A stretch of 56,236 bases of DNA from Streptomyces sp. CBMA156 (GTDB lineage: Bacteria > Actinomycetota > Actinomycetes > Streptomycetales > Streptomycetaceae), in contig NZ_MSJQ01000283.1 of the NCBI RefSeq assembly GCF_014596515.1, positions 1 through 56,236 of the forward strand, in the 5' to 3' direction. The notes beneath the pieces were generated by a model. That model worked only from the letters and a program-made list of their open reading frames with translations, made no database searches and had not been told where the DNA came from. A program made the position numbers and the translations under genes. Shown here one piece after another: positions 17,150 to 26,516 of this stretch (positions within the stretch are counted from its first letter, which is position 1; each line of letters begins with the position of its first letter).

Positions 17150-18457
17150 CTATCGCGTCACCGTCCAGGACAGGCTCGCCGTCAGCCTCGCGCGCAGCGC
17201 CGGGTCGGCGACGGCCGGGGTCGGGTCGGTGGCGACGGCGGTGAGCAGGTGCGGCCGGGAGCGGGGACCGGTCAGCTTGAGCTCGGCCAGGTCCAGCGCG
17301 GTGCGGCCGCCCAGCCGGGGCAGCTCCCGTCCGTCCAGGTACCAGCGCAGCCGGGTGCCGGACACCGGGAGCCCGACGCTGAGGCGGTCCGCCGCGGTGA
17401 GCCGGCTGCCGGCGGGGGTGGGGCTGGTGAGCGGGGTGGCGTGGCGGTAGAAGCCCGCGATCATCGCCTCGCGTCCGGGCAGGTTGAACTCCCGTCCGAG
17501 CGAGCGCATGATCGAGTTCTCGGTGGGCCGGTACAGTCCGGCGGGGTAGTAGCCGCCGCCCTCGTAGGTGCCGACCGTGCCGCCGTCCGGCGAGGTCTGG
17601 CCCAGCCAGCGCGACCACTTGGTGCCCTGTTGCCGCATCCGGTCGGCGGTCAGCGTGCTGATGTTGGCCTCGGCGGGCTCGTCGCCCTGGTACGTCCCCT
17701 GGTCGTCGTACGCGTACTCGTCGGCCAGCTTGCCCAGCGAGTGCCCGATCTCGTGCACCGCGATCTGCCCGGACTTGGCGTTGCCGCCCGCCACGGTGGC
17801 GATCCCCTCGTAACCGAGCGGGGACTTGACGTCGTTGTAGCCGGCGCCGCCGTACTTCGTGGTGTTGGCCACCACGAGCACCAGATCCGCCTGCGGGGCC
17901 TTCGCGGCGTACGACTCGACCGCCTTCTCGTCCACGCAGAGCAGTCGTTCCACGCCGTCGCACCAGAAGTACGAGCCCAGCGCGGTGTGCCGCACCGTTG
18001 CCTGGTCCGGATCGCCGGTCACCCCCGACTCGGGTGAAACGGCCGACACCGCCCAGACGTTGAACAGCCCGCGGTAGGCGGCGTACGGCTCGACGGCGGT
18101 CAGCTCGCGCCACTTCGCGGTCGCGTCGGCGCGGAACTTCTCCTGCTCCTGCGCGGTGTAGCCGTCGCCGATCACCACCACGTCCAGCTTGGCGGCCGGC
18201 TCGCCGTTGTGCACCAGCGCCGTCACCTCGCCGTCGCCCCGCACCGGCGCCAGGCCCTGGGGGCGGTCGGCGAGGTAGGGGGAGCCGGCCGGGGCCTGGG
18301 CGCGGGAGATGCCGCCGTCCTCGGCGAACACCTCCACCTGGTGTACCGCCCGGGGGCCTTCGGCCGGACGGCTCCAGGCGGGCGCGGCCCCGAGGGCCGT
18401 CCCGGCCAGTACGGCGGCGAGCAGGGCGGTGGTGGTTCTGGCGGCGGTGCGGTGCAC
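17150..18457 (-). CDS. Secreted M64-family zinc metallopeptidase
   Basis: This 435-residue exported protein matches the IgA peptidase M64 family. After the signal peptide (hydrophobic TALLAAVLAGTALGAAPAWS, residues about 9-29) come the family segment VVVIGDGYTAQEQEKF near 93 and the zinc site HEIGHSLGKLADEY with H235, E236, H239 and D246. The GTG at 18457 was chosen because GGGAGG lies 6 bases upstream and the signal peptide then starts normally; the frame is open 20 codons further. TAGATT at 18516-18521 on this strand could be the -10 box. Extracellular proteolysis is the likely role; its substrate is unknown. Confidence 0.88.
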   Translation of the reverse strand: MHRTAARTTTALLAAVLAGTALGAAPAWSRPAEGPRAVHQVEVFAEDGGISRAQAPAGSPYLADRPQGLAPVRGDGEVTALVHNGEPAAKLDVVVIGDGYTAQEQEKFRADATAKWRELTAVEPYAAYRGLFNVWAVSAVSPESGVTGDPDQATVRHTALGSYFWCDGVERLLCVDEKAVESYAAKAPQADLVLVVANTTKYGGAGYNDVKSPLGYEGIATVAGGNAKSGQIAVHEIGHSLGKLADEYAYDDQGTYQGDEPAEANISTLTADRMRQQGTKWSRWLGQTSPDGGTVGTYEGGGYYPAGLYRPTENSIMRSLGREFNLPGREAMIAGFYRHATPLTSPTPAGSRLTAADRLSVGLPVSGTRLRWYLDGRELPRLGGRTALDLAELKLTGPRSRPHLLTAVATDPTPAVADPALRARLTASLSWTVTR

Positions 18458-18522
18458 GGGCGTCCTCCCGGAAAGCGGTCTGCGACCTGCCCCGACACGA
18501 TGTCGGGAACCTGACAATCTAG

Positions 18523-18705
18523 TGGCAGCCCGGCTCGCCGGTCGAGTGGTGGGGCGTCAGTGTCGACGCCCGAGTCGACGGGGTGGCCTACCGGTTCGGC
18601 CGGATCGGGCCCGACCGCCCCGCACCCGACGGGCCCCGCGCCCGCCTTGATGCCGGCATGTTCCACGCCGTACTCGCGTCGGCCCGGCCGCGCCTGGTCG
18701 CCTGA
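18523..18705 (+). pseudogene. Possible C-terminal gene remnant
   Basis: The 310-bp gap 18458-18767 contains a 60-codon frame ending in TGA at 18703. Its translation (QPGSPVEWWGVSVDARVDG, later YRFGRIGPDRP) has protein-like composition, but it has no start codon or ribosome site and opens directly after a TAG at 18520. It may be the tail of a decayed gene. I do not recognise a family. Confidence 0.25.
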
Positions 18706-18767
18706 CCGGGCGCCTGCCGCCGCCGGGTGCGCCGGCAGCGGGACACAGCCGGGGCCGTCCACTCCGT

Positions 18768-21700
18768 TCAGCGGCAGGCGTCGCCCGTGGTCGCTTCGGG
18801 GAAGAGCCCGAGCCACCGGTTGGTCCGGCTCAGCTCGCAGACGCGGTCGGCGATCCGGTCCACGTCCGTGGCCCACAGTCGGATGCCGTCCGAGCCGGCG
18901 GTGAGGAGCGCGCTCCGGTCCGGGCTGAAGGCGGCCGCGTGCACGCCTCTGGTGTGGCCGACCAGCCGTGCGGCGAGCCGATGTGCGGCCACGTCCCACA
19001 GGCACACCGCGCCGCCGGCGTCCGTGGTGGCCAGCGTGCGGCCGTCGGCGCTGAAGGCGGCGGAGAAGACGGTGTTCATGTGGCCGGTGAGGGTAACGAT
19101 CGTCCGGCGTTGCGCCACGTCCCACAGCCGTACGGTCGCGTCGCCCCCGCCGGTGGCGAGGGTACGGCCGTCGGGGGAATATGCCAGGGCGACGACGGCG
19201 GCGGTGTCCTCGGGCAGCGCGGCGAGCTCACGGTGCGAGGCCAGGTCCCACAGGCGCACCGTCCGGTCGTATCCGGCGCTGGCCAGGGTGCGGCCGTCGG
19301 GGGCGAAGACGACCTTGGCGACCAGATTGGTGTGCCCCTGGAGAACGGCCGTCGACCGGTGGGTGGCCACGTCCCACAGGCGGACGGTCCGGTCGTAGCT
19401 GCTGGTGGCCAGGGTGCGGCCGTCGGGGGCAAAGGCGACGCTCGACACGTTACTGGTGTGGCCTTCGAGCGGGGCGACCGGGCGGCCGGACGCGGCGTCC
19501 CACAGCCGCACCGTGTTCCCGGAACTCGCGGTGGCCAGCAGCCGTCCGTCCGGGGAGAACGCCAGGTGCATGATGTCCTGGTTGTGCGCCGTGAAGGTCG
19601 CGAGGGGGTGCGGCGGGTCGGTGGCCCAGGAGGTGACGGAGCCGTCGGCGTGGCCGACGGCGAGCGTCCGGCCGTCGGGAGCGTAGGCGGCGGCGGTGGG
19701 GATGTCGTTCGTCGTGCCGATGGTGGCGGTGGCCCGGCGGTCCCTGACGTTCCACGCGTGGACGATGTTGTCGGCGGCGGTGGTGGCCAGTTCGGTGCCG
19801 TCCGGGGAGAGGGCCAGCGCGGGAGCGGCCGTGTTGGTCTCGTGGAGCGTGTCGGTCATCCGTTGCTCGGCCACGTCCCACAGGGCGAAGGTGCTGTCCT
19901 GGCTGATCGTCGCGAGGGTGCGGCCGTCCGCGGTGAATGCGACCTGGCTCACCTCCTGCGCATGCCCGTTGAGGACGGCCGTCCCCTTGTGCGACGTCAG
20001 ACTCCACAGTCGGACGGTGCGGTCGGCGCTGCCGGTGGCGAGGGTCCGGCCGTCGGGGCTGACCGCGACCGTGCCGACGGCCCCGGTGTGGCCGGTGAAG
20101 GTGCTCGTCACCTGGGGGCCGATGGTGTCCCAGAGCTGCACTGTGTGGTCGGCGCTGCCGGTGACCAGGGTGAGGCCGTCCGGTGCGTACGCCACCGACC
20201 GGACGGTGTCGGTGTGGCCGGCGAGCGTGCTGAGGGTGCGTCCGGACTTCACGTCCCACAGTCGGACGGTGTGGTCGGCGCTGCCGGTGGCGAGGGTCCG
20301 GCCGTCGGGTGAGAACGCCGCCGACCAGACGGCGCCGGTGTGGCCGGCGAGGACGTCGGTCGTGCGGCCGGAGGCGACGTCCCACAGTCGGACGGTGCGG
20401 TCGGCGCCGGCGCTGGCCAGAGTGCGGCCGTCCGGGCTGAAGGCGACGGTCATGACGCTGCTGCCGTGGCCGGTCAGGGTGGCGAGCATGCGGTGGGTGG
20501 CGGTGTCCCACAGCTTCACGGTGTGGTCGGCGCTGCCGGTGGCCAGGGTACGGCCGTCCGGTGCGTACGCCACCGTCACCACGGCACCGGTGTGACCGGT
20601 GAACTGCTTTGACGAGTAGGCGCTGTAGGCACTCAGCAGACTGCCGCGCGCCTCGGTGGTGCGGGCCGCCCGGTAGCCCTCCAGCGCGACCAGCGCGGCG
20701 GTTTCGGGGTCCTTCTCCAGGAACTGCCGGGACTGGGCGGCCCGTTCGCGGGAGACCGCGATGTGGCGCTGGGCGTCGGACTGCGTCTTCTGGACGTACG
20801 CGGTCGCGGCCAGCACCAGCGAGAGTGCCGTCAGCACGGCCAGAGTGATGACCGTCCAACGCCTCCGGCGGCCACGCCGGCCGTCCGCCGCGACACTGGC
20901 CGCGACGAAGGCGGACTCCAGGCGGTTGAGCGTCGCACCGCCGGTACGGGGGCGGCCCTGGGCGGCGGCGAGTTGCACGCCCCGGTACAACGCGCCCGGG
21001 TCGCGGTGGAGTTCGTGCCAGGTCAGGGCCGCCTGGGTGAGTCGACGGTGCGCGCGCAGGGCCTCGCGGTCGACGTCGAGCCAGTGGCGCAGCCGCGGCC
21101 AGGCGCGGATGACCGCTTCGTGGGCGACGTCGACGGTGCCGTCGGACAGCACGACCAGCCGGGCTGCGGCGAGCCGGTGCAGGAGGTCGTCCATGGTCCC
21201 GGCGTCGGCGAGGCCGTCGAGTTCCCCGCGGGCCAGCCGGCGGCGGGTGTCCTCGGTGCCCTCGCCCGGGGCGGTGAGCCGCAGGAACAGCATCCGCATG
21301 GCCTCCTGGTGTTCTGGGGGGAAGCCGGCGTACACCGCCTCGGCGGTCTGGGTGATGGCTCCCCGCATGCCGCCGGTGGCCTGGTAGTCGACCAGTCGCA
21401 GGACGTTCCCCTGGTGCCTGGTCCACGCCTCGCGCATCGCGTGGGCCACCAGCGGCAGGGCGCCGGGCTGGCCGGCGGCCTCCGCGAGGACGGCCTCAAG
21501 GAGCTCGGGTTCCACGGCGACTCCCGCTGCGGCCGCGGGTTCGGCGACGATGTCCCGCAACTCGGCCCGGGTGGGGGTGCCGACCGGTAGCTGAGCGCCC
21601 CGGCGGAGGACGTCGGCCAGGTCGGCGTGGGCGAGGCAGCGGTCGTAGAAGTCGGCGCGCACGCTGATGACGAACCGCACCCGGGCTGCGGTGGCCCGGT

Positions 21701-22559
21701 CGTCGGCCACGGGGTCGCAGGCCGTGCGGTCGTCGGACGCCAGAGCTAGGCAGGCCAGGAGCGCATCCCGTTCCCCGGCGTCCGCGCAGGTGGTGAAGAG
21801 TTCCTCGAACCGGTCGACGACGAGGACGACGCGTCGGTCGGCGGGTTGCGTGACCAACCAGGTGTCCAGCGCGATCCCCAGCGCCTCGGGTTCGGCGGTC
21901 AGGACACCGGACAGCGCCTCGGCGTCACCACCTGTCAGGGCGCAGACCGCCGAGGCCAGCGCCCGCAGCGGGTGGTCGCCGGGGGCCAGCAGAGCGGCGT
22001 GCCAGGACTCGTCGAGCCGGGGGAGCAGCCCGGCCCGCAGCAGCGAGGACTTGCCGCTGCCGGAGGCGCCGACGACCGCCGTCAGCCGGTGCCGGTCCAC
22101 GAGCCGGACCAGGTCGCCCACGAGCTCCGACCGGCCGAAGAACAGGTCGGCGTCCGCGGTGCCGAACGCGGCCAGCCCCAGGTACGGGGCGCGAACGGGC
22201 GTGCTTCCGTCCACGGGCTCCTCACCGCCGGCCTCCGCCGCGGCGGACGGGCCCTGGATCGCCCGGGAGGCCGCCAGCCAACGGGCCTCCCACTCCGCCG
22301 GCTCGCCGCCGCACACCCGCGCGTAGGCGAGCACCACGGCCAGCGACGGCAGGCGTTCGCCCTTCGCGGCCTCCGCCAGCGTGCTGGCTGAGTAGTGCGA
22401 GGCCTTCGCCAGCACGCGATAGCTCGGGGCGCCCGCCCGGTCCCGCAACTGCCGCAGCTCCCAGGCGAGCCGCTCCACCGGACCGGCCTGTGGATCCACG
22501 AACCGCTCCGGCCTGCCCAGCCGGGCCTTGCGCCTCGTTCCGTTCGGCCGCGCGTCCAC
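18768..22559 (-). CDS. HTH - STAND NTPase - WD40 (14 repeats) signalling protein
   Basis: This protein of about 1263 residues has four parts. An N-terminal helix-turn-helix (SYRVLAKASHYSASTLAEA, residues about 38-60) opens with the usual GRPERFVDPQAGPVERLA segment. A novel-STAND NTPase follows, with Walker A GASGSGKSSLL near 163 and VVLVVDRFEELF. One membrane helix (WTVITLAVLTALSLVLAATAY) lies near 565-588. Fourteen WD40-type repeats fill about 650-1243, enough for two seven-bladed propellers; most end in HTVRLWD-like strands and blades 7 and 8 are degenerate. It probably senses a signal through the propellers. The GTG at 22559 is my choice; ATGs at 22598 and 22601 are alternatives but lack a ribosome site. 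Confidence 0.85.
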   Translation of the reverse strand: MDARPNGTRRKARLGRPERFVDPQAGPVERLAWELRQLRDRAGAPSYRVLAKASHYSASTLAEAAKGERLPSLAVVLAYARVCGGEPAEWEARWLAASRAIQGPSAAAEAGGEEPVDGSTPVRAPYLGLAAFGTADADLFFGRSELVGDLVRLVDRHRLTAVVGASGSGKSSLLRAGLLPRLDESWHAALLAPGDHPLRALASAVCALTGGDAEALSGVLTAEPEALGIALDTWLVTQPADRRVVLVVDRFEELFTTCADAGERDALLACLALASDDRTACDPVADDRATAARVRFVISVRADFYDRCLAHADLADVLRRGAQLPVGTPTRAELRDIVAEPAAAAGVAVEPELLEAVLAEAAGQPGALPLVAHAMREAWTRHQGNVLRLVDYQATGGMRGAITQTAEAVYAGFPPEHQEAMRMLFLRLTAPGEGTEDTRRRLARGELDGLADAGTMDDLLHRLAAARLVVLSDGTVDVAHEAVIRAWPRLRHWLDVDREALRAHRRLTQAALTWHELHRDPGALYRGVQLAAAQGRPRTGGATLNRLESAFVAASVAADGRRGRRRRWTVITLAVLTALSLVLAATAYVQKTQSDAQRHIAVSRERAAQSRQFLEKDPETAALVALEGYRAARTTEARGSLLSAYSAYSSKQFTGHTGAVVTVAYAPDGRTLATGSADHTVKLWDTATHRMLATLTGHGSSVMTVAFSPDGRTLASAGADRTVRLWDVASGRTTDVLAGHTGAVWSAAFSPDGRTLATGSADHTVRLWDVKSGRTLSTLAGHTDTVRSVAYAPDGLTLVTGSADHTVQLWDTIGPQVTSTFTGHTGAVGTVAVSPDGRTLATGSADRTVRLWSLTSHKGTAVLNGHAQEVSQVAFTADGRTLATISQDSTFALWDVAEQRMTDTLHETNTAAPALALSPDGTELATTAADNIVHAWNVRDRRATATIGTTNDIPTAAAYAPDGRTLAVGHADGSVTSWATDPPHPLATFTAHNQDIMHLAFSPDGRLLATASSGNTVRLWDAASGRPVAPLEGHTSNVSSVAFAPDGRTLATSSYDRTVRLWDVATHRSTAVLQGHTNLVAKVVFAPDGRTLASAGYDRTVRLWDLASHRELAALPEDTAAVVALAYSPDGRTLATGGGDATVRLWDVAQRRTIVTLTGHMNTVFSAAFSADGRTLATTDAGGAVCLWDVAAHRLAARLVGHTRGVHAAAFSPDRSALLTAGSDGIRLWATDVDRIADRVCELSRTNRWLGLFPEATTGDACR

Positions 22560-22599
22560 GTCACCACCCCCGGCGAGCCCCTCCCGCCCCGCCCACATC

Positions 22600-22644
22600 A
22601 TTGTCCGACTTGAATGTCCTGCCCAGAGTGCTCTTTCGGACAAT
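22600..22644. promoter_or_regulatory. Inverted repeat ATTGTCCGA-N27-TCGGACAAT
   Basis: Two perfect 9-bp arms (22600-22608 and 22636-22644) lie just upstream of the WD40 gene, one touching its possible ATG starts. The 27-base spacing suits a protein-binding dyad better than a hairpin. The regulator is unknown. The whole gap 22560-22877 shows no gene. Confidence 0.45.
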
Positions 22645-22877
22645 GCGCCGCCGCCACAGGGTTGTTGGCACGGGGGCGCCTCGGACGGCCTCGTAGCGCA
22701 GAGCGCCGGCACCCGAGGCGTACGTGGTAGCGAGCCTGCCGTGCGGCTGACCGTTCGGACGGCCGCAGGTCTCGCTCGTTCCGGCGGTTGGGGGCCTCGT
22801 ACCGGTGCTCCCGACCGTCTGGCGTACTCACCATCGCGCCGCCCCGAGGGCGGCACACTCACAGGAGGTATTCGTTG

Positions 22878-23240
22878 ATGAAGGCGAAGAACGCGGCACG
22901 GATCCTGGCCGTCATGGCCGGGCTCGGTCTGGCGGCGGGCGCGGCGGGCGGCACGACGGCGTTCGCGGACATGGACCGCTACACCTCTGGGGCCCACGCC
23001 TGGCGTACCAACGGGGACAGCCAGGTCGCCGTGCAGGACACCAGGGCCGACGACAACCCGGTCAAGGCCGAGTACAACCGCGATGCCGGCGGCACGTCGC
23101 TGTACACCCTGTGGAACAAGAGCGGCAACGGCACCACGACCTACAGCGGCGTCGGCAGCCGCGTCTGGGACCTGCGCGTCTGCACCTCCATCTGGGCGGC
23201 CCCGGACGACTGCAGTGTCTGGTGGTCCGACGACCAGTGA
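22878..23240 (+). CDS. Small secreted protein, Trp-rich, 120 aa
   Basis: The protein has a Sec signal peptide (KAKNAARILAVMAGLGLAAG, cleavage near AFA at about residue 31). The mature domain of about 89 residues has polar early and Trp-rich late segments (AHAWRTNGDSQVAVQDTRAD; WDLRVCTSIWAAPDDCSVWW). Two Cys probably form one disulfide. AGGAGGT lies 8 bases before the ATG. I do not recognise a family; similar small exported proteins of unknown role are common in streptomycetes. A strong hairpin separates it from the ABC transporter. Confidence 0.75.
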   Translation: MKAKNAARILAVMAGLGLAAGAAGGTTAFADMDRYTSGAHAWRTNGDSQVAVQDTRADDNPVKAEYNRDAGGTSLYTLWNKSGNGTTTYSGVGSRVWDLRVCTSIWAAPDDCSVWWSDDQ

Positions 23241-23328
23241 CACGCGGGGCCCGGGGCACGACCCGGCGCCGCACGGGCCGCACGGGCCTGAAGGTCTGAG
23301 GTCAGGAACGAACCAGGTGTGAAGCGCG

Positions 23329-23372
23329 GGGGCCGCACGTGCCGGGCGACGAGCCCGGGCCCGTGCGGCCCC
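23329..23372 (+). terminator. Hairpin upstream of the ABC transporter genes
   Basis: GGGGCCGCACG pairs with CGTGCGGCCCC (11 bp), with further inner pairing of GCCGGGC and GCCCGG. It follows the small secreted-protein gene by about 90 bases and lies 24 bases before the next start. Confidence 0.65.
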
Positions 23373-23396
23373 TCGTACCGGGAAGGACAGGGACAC

Positions 23397-24083
23397 GTGC
23401 GGGGACAGCCAGTGCTGGAAGTGAGCGGTCTGACCTACGAGGCGGGGGAGCGGCACCTGCTGAAAGGCGTCGACCTGATCGTGGCGGCCGGCCGCGCGGT
23501 GGCCGTGATGGGCCCTTCGGGCTCGGGGAAGAGCACGTTGCTGTCGCTGCTGCTCGGCCTGCTGCGCCCACGGTCCGGTGAGATCCGGCTCGCGGGCCGG
23601 GATCTGGCCAGGCTGCGCGACGGCGAACTGGCGGCCGTCCGCCGTGAGGCGATCGGGATGGTCTTCCAGTCCGGGGAACTCCTGCCCGAACTGACACCCG
23701 TCGAGAACGTGGCCCTCGCCGCGCTTCTCGCCGGAGTCTCCCCGGCAGCCGCCTACCGGGAGGCGTCGAGCCTGCTGGAGGAGCTCTGGGTCGACCCGGA
23801 CGCCGCCCCCACCTCGGAACTCTCCTGCGGCGAGCGCCAACGCCTCGCCGTGGCCCGGGCGTTGACGGGATCACCGGTGCTGCTGCTGGTCGACGATCCC
23901 ACCGGTGCCCTCGACGGAGCCACCCGCGACCGGGTGGCGGACCTCCTCTTCGCCGCCTCGGCACGGCGAGGGTGCGCCATGGTGGTCGCCACCCACGACC
24001 CATCGGTAGCCGTGCGGGCGGACCGCGTGGTGGAACTGCGCAGCGGTCGCCTCGTCGAACTCGCGCACGGTGGCGTGCGGTGA
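23397..24083 (+). CDS. ABC transporter ATP-binding protein, LolD/MacB type
   Basis: This 228-residue ATPase partners with the FtsX-type permease encoded next. Motifs are Walker A GPSGSGKST near residue 41, Q-loop VFQSGELLPELTP, signature LSCGERQRLAVARAL, Walker B and D-loop LLLVDDPTGALD, and the switch His in VATHD. The residue after the Walker B Asp is Asp, where the family normally has the catalytic Glu, so hydrolysis may be slow. The GTG at 23397 has GGAAGGA upstream. The stop overlaps the permease start (GTGA), so the two are translationally coupled. Confidence 0.9.
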   Translation: MRGQPVLEVSGLTYEAGERHLLKGVDLIVAAGRAVAVMGPSGSGKSTLLSLLLGLLRPRSGEIRLAGRDLARLRDGELAAVRREAIGMVFQSGELLPELTPVENVALAALLAGVSPAAAYREASSLLEELWVDPDAAPTSELSCGERQRLAVARALTGSPVLLLVDDPTGALDGATRDRVADLLFAASARRGCAMVVATHDPSVAVRADRVVELRSGRLVELAHGGVR

Positions 24084-26311
24084 GCGGCAGGCCGCTGCCC
24101 CGGCAGCTGCCGCGGATCGACCGGGCCGCGGGGCGGTCGGCCCGGTCCGGCTCCGGGCGTTCCGGTCGGGCGGGTTTCGGCTGGGCGCGGTTCGTGGCGC
24201 TGTTGAGTGCCACCGCGGTCCTGGGCCTGGTGGCCGGCGCCTTCGTGGCGGCCTACGCGACCTACGAGGGCAGGCAGGCTCGCGGGTATGCCCGGGGGCC
24301 CGTCCTCGCGACCTCCGGAGAACAGCCCCTGGCCCTGCACTCCCGGTACTGGGACAGCTTCCGGGGCCGGCAGTTCAGCGTCGTGGTGATCGCACCGCTG
24401 ACCGGGTCCGCGCCGCTGCCGCCCGGGGTCCGGTCCTGGCCGCGCCCGGGCGAGGTCCTGCTCTCACCCGCCCTGGCCGACGCCCCCGAGGCCGAGGACT
24501 TCCGTGGCCGCTGGGGCACGGTGGCAGGATTGATCGGAGCTGCCGGGCTCGCCTCGCCGGGCGAACGGATCGCCTACGTCCGGCCCACGCAGGAGATGCT
24601 CTCCACTTCCTCCCTGACACCGATCACCGGGTTCGGATCGTCGACCGGCGCCGGCTTCGGCGATCCCAAGAACGTCGCACCGCGCTGGATGATCCTCACC
24701 GCGATGGCGTCCCTGCTGTTCTTCCCCGCCGTGGCTTTCGCCGTGCTCGCCGCCCGGGTCGGCGCGGCCGGCCGGGACCGGCGCGACGCGCGGCTGCGCA
24801 TGCTGGGTGCCGGTTTCCGGGCCAGGGTGCGGCTGGACCGTGGGGAGGCCATCCCGTCCGTACTCGCCGGGGCCGGCCTGGCCGCCGCGCTGAGTGCGGT
24901 CGCGCTGACCACCGATGTCCGTCTGCCCTGGATCGACTACACCCTCGCGGCGGCGGACCTGCGCCGCGACGCCGCCGCGCTGTTCGGCGCCATCGCCGCC
25001 ACGGTGCCCGCGATGCTCCTCCTCGCCTGCGGTCGGCACCCGGCCGTGGGACACCGTCGCGCCTCCGCGCGACGACGGGTGGTCCCGGTGGTCCGGCTGC
25101 GCACAGCCGCCGCGATCGCCTTCCCCCTGTTCGTCCTGCTCGCCTTCGCCTCCCGGCACCTGTTCGACGGCTTTCAGAGCTCGTCCGTCGCCTACCTCGC
25201 CTGCGCGGCCGGAGCCTGGACGACCCTGCCCGCCGTCACGGGGTGGCTCACCGGCCGCATCGGCCGCCGGGCCACCGCCGCGGCCCGGCGCAGCGGAGAC
25301 CTGTCACAGTTGATCGCCGCACGCACCGCTGCCGCGCGGCCCGGCGCCGTCGTGCGACTGACGGCGGCCCTGGTGTTCGCGATAGCGGTGGTCGGCCAGG
25401 GCCAGCTGATCGGCAGCATGCTGTCCAGCCGCTCGGGCACCGCGGCACAGCTCCACTCCGCCGAGGGACGGAGCATGGCGCTGGTCCAGGCGTCCCCCCG
25501 GGCGCTGCTCGACGGGGCCTTCGTCGCGGCACTGCCCGAGGGGGCCCATGTGGTCTCCCAGGGGGAGCTTCCCGATGCCGCGAGCGGCGGCCCCGGGGCG
25601 CGTGTCATCCAGGCGCCCTGTCCCGACCTCACCGCGCTGGGCCTGCCCTGCCCGGCGGAGGGACAGACGGTCACGATCGCCCACCGTGACCTGGACACCC
25701 GCTTCCGGCACCTGAACTTCTCCCCGGACGGATCCACCCCCACTCTGGTCCGGACCGGGCCCCTGGCCAAACTGGCGGCGGACGGGACCCTGTGGACGAC
25801 GGTCTTCGACAGCCCCGACCACCCGCTGGACCTGGCCGCCGTGAAGCGTGCGGCCCACCTCCACCTGAGCACCAAGGCCAACGTCCGGCCCCTGGCCGAA
25901 GCGGGCGGTTCGTCCTTCGAGAACGGCTACCGGGCCCGCTGGGCCCCGTTCCTCGGTGCCATCGGCGCACTTGTGCTGCTCGGCGCGATGCTGCTCGTCG
26001 CGACATCGGAGTTCGTCGAGTTCGCCGCCGCTCTGGCGCCCCTCGTCGTGCTGACCGGTCACACCCGCATCTACCGTGACCTCGCGTCCTGGATGCTCGG
26101 CATGCCGCTGGCACTCGCGGGTGTCGTCGGCGTCACCGGGTACGTCGTCATCGCCCAGCCCGTCGTCGATGCCGAGCACGGGGCCAGGGTGTCCTTCGCG
26201 CTGGTCCTCGCGGCCCTGGCCGGCAGCGCGGCCCTCGCGGCCCTGGCCACCTGGGCCGGCGCCCGCGCCGCCGCCCGTCACAGTCGGACCTGGCGTCCGC
26301 GTGCCCGCTGA
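24080..26311 (+). CDS. ABC transporter permease, FtsX-like
   Basis: This 743-residue membrane protein has about ten hydrophobic segments. The first (FVALLSATAVLGLVAGAFVAA) is near 34-54. A soluble loop of about 150 residues precedes the second near 205-230. A long extracytoplasmic loop lies between about 460 and 620. Three helices finish the protein. This matches large FtsX/MacB-type permeases that export or extract lipids, peptides or drugs rather than import sugars. It starts at a GTG overlapping the ATPase stop. No substrate-binding protein is encoded nearby. The substrate is not predictable. Confidence 0.85.
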   Translation: MSGRPLPRQLPRIDRAAGRSARSGSGRSGRAGFGWARFVALLSATAVLGLVAGAFVAAYATYEGRQARGYARGPVLATSGEQPLALHSRYWDSFRGRQFSVVVIAPLTGSAPLPPGVRSWPRPGEVLLSPALADAPEAEDFRGRWGTVAGLIGAAGLASPGERIAYVRPTQEMLSTSSLTPITGFGSSTGAGFGDPKNVAPRWMILTAMASLLFFPAVAFAVLAARVGAAGRDRRDARLRMLGAGFRARVRLDRGEAIPSVLAGAGLAAALSAVALTTDVRLPWIDYTLAAADLRRDAAALFGAIAATVPAMLLLACGRHPAVGHRRASARRRVVPVVRLRTAAAIAFPLFVLLAFASRHLFDGFQSSSVAYLACAAGAWTTLPAVTGWLTGRIGRRATAAARRSGDLSQLIAARTAAARPGAVVRLTAALVFAIAVVGQGQLIGSMLSSRSGTAAQLHSAEGRSMALVQASPRALLDGAFVAALPEGAHVVSQGELPDAASGGPGARVIQAPCPDLTALGLPCPAEGQTVTIAHRDLDTRFRHLNFSPDGSTPTLVRTGPLAKLAADGTLWTTVFDSPDHPLDLAAVKRAAHLHLSTKANVRPLAEAGGSSFENGYRARWAPFLGAIGALVLLGAMLLVATSEFVEFAAALAPLVVLTGHTRIYRDLASWMLGMPLALAGVVGVTGYVVIAQPVVDAEHGARVSFALVLAALAGSAALAALATWAGARAAARHSRTWRPRAR

Positions 26312-26516
26312 CGCCCGTATCGATGTCGCCCAGGAGCCGTGCGCGGGCCGGGAGTTGACGACCCGGGCCGTGGGCCCTGACCGACGGCGTATTCTCGATC
26401 GGTTTCCGCCCGCACCGTTGACTGCGGGTGGCGTCCGGCACTTGGCTCTCCCCCGGGCCCGCCGACACGGGGAGCAGAAGCGGGCCCGACCAACCACCCG
26501 GGGAGGACACATCACC

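Noticed and set aside
22560..23840. Extension of the WD40 protein frame upstream to about 1690 residues
   Set aside because: It would overlap the secreted-protein and ABC genes, and its translation has no protein character before the GRPERFVDPQ segment.
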